The notes under the pieces were generated by a model. That model saw only the letters and a list, made by a program, of their open reading frames with translations, was not told the origin of the DNA and made no database searches. Of a stretch of DNA of 64,000 nt, positions 61,950-64,000 are shown piece after piece (positions within the stretch are counted from its first letter, which is position 1; the number at the start of each line of letters is the position of its first letter). This DNA comes from Nitrospira_D sp019636945. GTDB lineage: Bacteria > Nitrospirota > Nitrospiria > Nitrospirales > Nitrospiraceae. The translations under genes and the position numbers were made by a program. The DNA lies in NCBI RefSeq assembly GCF_047338595.1, contig NZ_JBLFBO010000002.1:62001-126000 (forward strand). Direction: 5' to 3'.

Positions 61950-62309
61950 ATGGTCACGCTCACTCAGCAGGAAGTGGAACGCCGGCTGAACACAGTTCCC
62001 TGCGCCATCTGCAAACAATCGAGTTTTGCCATCGATGAACGGTTCATGGGGGCTGACGGCGACTGGCGGGGCATCTGTAAGAAGTGTTTTTACACCTTCC
62101 CCGTCTATACCGACATGGAATTCTATCTCCGCACACAGCCTGACATCCCGTTTCGCTTAAAGGAGATTTCATGCACCGCGTGCAATCATCGGGGTGTGAA
62201 CCTCGATCTTCGAGCCACCCTGTCCGTACGGGACGCCTACTACTTTGTCACCTGTCAGGGCTGTCAACGACAATTTGTCGAGAAATCCTCGCTAGAGGCA
62301 TTTGAATAA
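61950..62309 (+). CDS. small protein with two Cys pairs, zinc-ribbon-like
   Basis: A 119-residue protein. CAIC near residue 18 and CKKC near residue 45 form one possible zinc site; CTAC near residue 78 and CQGC near residue 105 form a second. The ATG at 61950 (MVTLTQQEVERRL) is preferred over the upstream reading, which lacks a ribosome binding site. Soluble, probably cytoplasmic. The family is not recognised. Confidence 0.6.
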   Translation: MVTLTQQEVERRLNTVPCAICKQSSFAIDERFMGADGDWRGICKKCFYTFPVYTDMEFYLRTQPDIPFRLKEISCTACNHRGVNLDLRATLSVRDAYYFVTCQGCQRQFVEKSSLEAFE

Positions 62310-62348
62310 GCCACCATCTTTTCTCAATATTTGGTATATACTGAAATC

Positions 62349-62528
62349 ATGAGTGACACGCCAAAACAGCCGGACCTCTCGCCGGAAGAAAAGCCCAAGG
62401 TGAGAAAAGAAATCCCCGTATTCGCCATTCAGGACGATGATGCCATCATGGCTGAGGAAATGGCGGACCTCTTCGAGGAAGACAAGGTGTCGCACCAGCA
62501 CGGCAGTTCAGAGCCGGAAGCGGATTAA
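62349..62528 (+). CDS. small acidic protein
   Basis: A 59-residue protein (start MSDTPKQPDLSPEEKPKVRKE) rich in Glu, Asp and Pro, with IPVFAIQDDDAIMAEEMADLFEEDK as its only helical part. It follows the zinc-ribbon-like gene by 39 bases and may share its transcript. No family recognised; the ribosome binding site is weak. Confidence 0.45.
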   Translation: MSDTPKQPDLSPEEKPKVRKEIPVFAIQDDDAIMAEEMADLFEEDKVSHQHGSSEPEAD

Positions 62529-62614
62529 CGAACCCCGCACTCGACATCCAGCCATCCGACTTCTCTCAGCTTTTCAATACAGACTCCAGAAGGGCTCTGT
62601 CCGGAGAAGCCCCT

Positions 62615-62896
62615 CTACTCCCTGAACTTGGGCCATTGATTATAACCCACGGAAGGATTGTTTGATTTTAATGAGATGATGAATTCTACTTCTCTCTGTG
62701 CGACCTCACCTTGCGTAGCGGTACAAGACTCCCAAAGGATTTCCCTCGTGACTGTAAACCGGCGTCTCTGTTCTTTATTGAAGTCTTTGGCAATCAGTGC
62801 GCTATCAGGGCTGCCGAAATAGTTGATGTCGTCAGTTCTGTCTTGTCCCACGTAGATTTTTCCATTTGGATACGTGATCTTATAAATGATGCTCAT
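62615..62896 (-). CDS. GIY-YIG-type nuclease domain protein
   Basis: A 93-residue protein opening IIYKITYPNGKIYVGQD, the strand pair that carries the GIY and YIG signature in the GIY-YIG nuclease superfamily, here as IYK and YVG. A downstream arginine-rich helix (KEQRRRFTVTREILWES) and a glutamate (REVEFIISLKSNN) fit the catalytic residues. Such small stand-alone domains are often selfish or phage-derived nucleases or UvrC-like repair factors. The role is not determined. Confidence 0.68.
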   Translation of the reverse strand: MSIIYKITYPNGKIYVGQDRTDDINYFGSPDSALIAKDFNKEQRRRFTVTREILWESCTATQGEVAQREVEFIISLKSNNPSVGYNQWPKFRE

Positions 62897-63120
62897 AGAT
62901 TGCCAGGCAACCTAGGGATGCTGTGGTTCATCACGCAAACACTCCATTTACTCTTCTCAGTGCACATCCGTTGAAGATGGTCGTGGACAGTCTATTGAGC
63001 ACTCAAGACAGTCCCGTTTGACGGCTTTGCCGGGAACTGAGAATTGTGCGTGCGCATTGAATAGTTCCGTCATGCTATGTTCATACGTTCAATGGCACAA
63101 TGCGATTGCTTTGCTCCTTC

Positions 63121-63391
63121 TCCTGTCTCGCCGCCGCCCACAGATTACATGTTCGCTAGGCATTCAACCAAAACTCAGGCAGGACCGTTACCAAACAGAA
63201 AGCCGCAGCGCTATTTCTGAACTCACAGCGCGCCTTTCCCGTAGCACTTCGTTCACCGTCTGATGCGACACCTCTAGTGCGCTGGCAAATCCTGATACGG
63301 TCAGCTTATAGTCCGGCAGGAAACCGTTGCGCAGCAGTTCCCCAGGGTGAGTCGGACTAACTTTCCTTAACCCCTTATTGGAAATACCTAT
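63121..63391 (-). pseudogene. HigA-family antitoxin remnant
   Basis: On the minus strand the frame from about 63391 reads ISNKGLRKVS, THPGELLRNGFLPDY and KLTVSGFASALEVSHQTVNE, then VLRERRAVSSEIALRLS, the opening of HigA-type Xre antitoxins. A stop follows at 63188-63190. The expected continuation appears only in other frames: FGNGPA in the next frame, then EFWLNA, a stop, and RTCNLWAAARQE. There is no ATG, GTG or TTG start at the expected position. At least two indels and one nonsense change are needed, so it is a decayed gene. No HigB toxin gene remains beside it. Confidence 0.65.
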
Positions 63392-63415
63392 GCTACACCT
63401 CGCCGCAATGAAACC

Positions 63416-64000
63416 TCAAACGAGATGAAGGAGTTGTACCTTCCCATCCCCCTCGATCCGTCCCAACGTCGACACCCTGCCCTTTCGTTCCTTATGTACG
63501 ATTTTTTCAATCTGCACGATCGCGCCGCGATGCCACTGATCGAACACCTCGTTCTGAGACGTGGCGAGGCGATCTTGCCTGCCAACTTCCTGTCGGCCTT
63601 GTTCATTGCAGAGCCAGGCTCGTTTCTCCCCTTTCATGACTCGCAGTTCGCTTACCACTCGAAACACATCAGACTGTCGCTCGACGATGGTCTTGCCGTC
63701 TTTCCTTAACAGCAGATAAGAAAACTTCAATGCGTCTTTGATGAACCCAACCTCTTCGTCGATTATTTGGATGGACAGCGGTGGTTCCCATGCTCGCTCT
63801 TCGTGGCACCAGTCATCTGGCTTCACTAATGCTGGGCATGCGTTTTCATGGAGGCAGGGGCTGTAAATGGTGCAACGTTTCTCTTGGAGAAGTCGGTCAC
63901 GCACGTGAAGTAACCCTCGGGACGTTTCTCGTAGGGCCGGCTCAACGACCATGACGGTACCGTGTGGGGTGAGCAATGATAAGCACTCCGTGATCAGGCC
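63416..64000 (-). CDS. Rsm22-like class I methyltransferase, C-terminal part (cut by window edge)
   Basis: The gene runs off the right end of the window; 195 codons of its 3' part are seen. The visible start, LITECLSLLTPHGTVMVVEPALRE, then RDRLLQEKRCTIYSPCLHENACPAL, DDWCHEERAWEPP and KFSYLLLRKDG, matches the C-terminal part of the mitochondrial ribosomal-assembly Rsm22 methyltransferase family. The two cysteines in SPCLHENAC and the WCHEE motif are conserved family features. The N-terminal SAM-binding part lies outside the window. Confidence 0.78.
   Translation of the reverse strand, partial: GLITECLSLLTPHGTVMVVEPALRETSRGLLHVRDRLLQEKRCTIYSPCLHENACPALVKPDDWCHEERAWEPPLSIQIIDEEVGFIKDALKFSYLLLRKDGKTIVERQSDVFRVVSELRVMKGEKRAWLCNEQGRQEVGRQDRLATSQNEVFDQWHRGAIVQIEKIVHKERKGRVSTLGRIEGDGKVQLLHLV

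Overview
The window reads as chromosomal DNA of a Nitrospira-type bacterium (phylum Nitrospirota). The main evidence is an eight-gene reductive TCA cluster with a two-subunit ATP-citrate lyase, a soluble-looking fumarate reductase pair and a monomeric isocitrate dehydrogenase. Supporting evidence is a complex I/hydrogenase-4-like membrane complex, many small secreted proteins, and an intergenic palindrome of a type I associate with Nitrospira. The genus assignment is from gene content and memory, not from a search.

Layout. 1-7.2 kb: a lipoate ligase-like gene, an NtrB/NtrC-type pair (histidine kinase plus sigma-54 activator), then a loose run of small lipoprotein, membrane and hypothetical genes, one probably frameshifted. 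7.3-14.6 kb: a tight six-gene hyfBCEFGI-like operon whose large subunit lacks all four Ni-binding cysteines. 14.7-18.5 kb: a hybrid PAS-GAF kinase coupled to a YkgJ-DUF2156 fusion. 18.7-26.1 kb: a plus-strand run with an ATP-grasp-like protein, a thioredoxin-fold protein, a lysine 2,3-aminomutase-family radical SAM enzyme, a long dCTP deaminase, two glycosyltransferase-family proteins, an SDR and a zinc-ribbon protein. 26.1-37.1 kb: mainly envelope genes (hydrolase, DUF4105, DUF3015, PEGA and TRL lipoproteins, a beta-barrel, DUF3332, M48 protease, AIM24, amidohydrolase). 37.2-44.0 kb: a 1363-residue TPR membrane protein divergent from a lone secretin, followed by a PilZ protein. 44.2-47.0 kb: a tandem triplet of outer-membrane proteins. 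47.9-60.3 kb: the rTCA cluster, transcribed leftward as aclB-aclA-acn-icd-frdB-frdA-sucC-sucD. 60.5-64 kb: Fpg, a dual-specificity phosphatase, small proteins, a GIY-YIG protein, a HigA antitoxin remnant and the 3' part of an Rsm22-like gene cut by the window edge.

Function. The leftward cluster supplies most of the rTCA cycle: fumarate to succinate (Frd), succinate to succinyl-CoA (SucCD), 2-oxoglutarate to isocitrate (Icd), isocitrate to citrate (Acn), and citrate to acetyl-CoA plus oxaloacetate (AclAB). The ferredoxin-dependent 2-oxoglutarate synthase is not here. The hyf-like complex would handle quinone, proton and low-potential electron traffic rather than hydrogen.

The most unexpected structure is a set of short tandem heptanucleotide repeats, usually arranged as hairpins. 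They fill five of the seven gaps inside the rTCA cluster and also appear at about 24.2, 34.6 and 37.1 kb (the last only as a related inverted repeat). They resemble in style the STRR heptamers of filamentous cyanobacteria. Two copies of a second palindrome family with a GCGCGCAT/CACCGAGC core, and one copy of a CAGGATGCTGAAAAAG-ended palindrome, are also present. No tRNA, rRNA, CRISPR array or intact insertion sequence was recognised.
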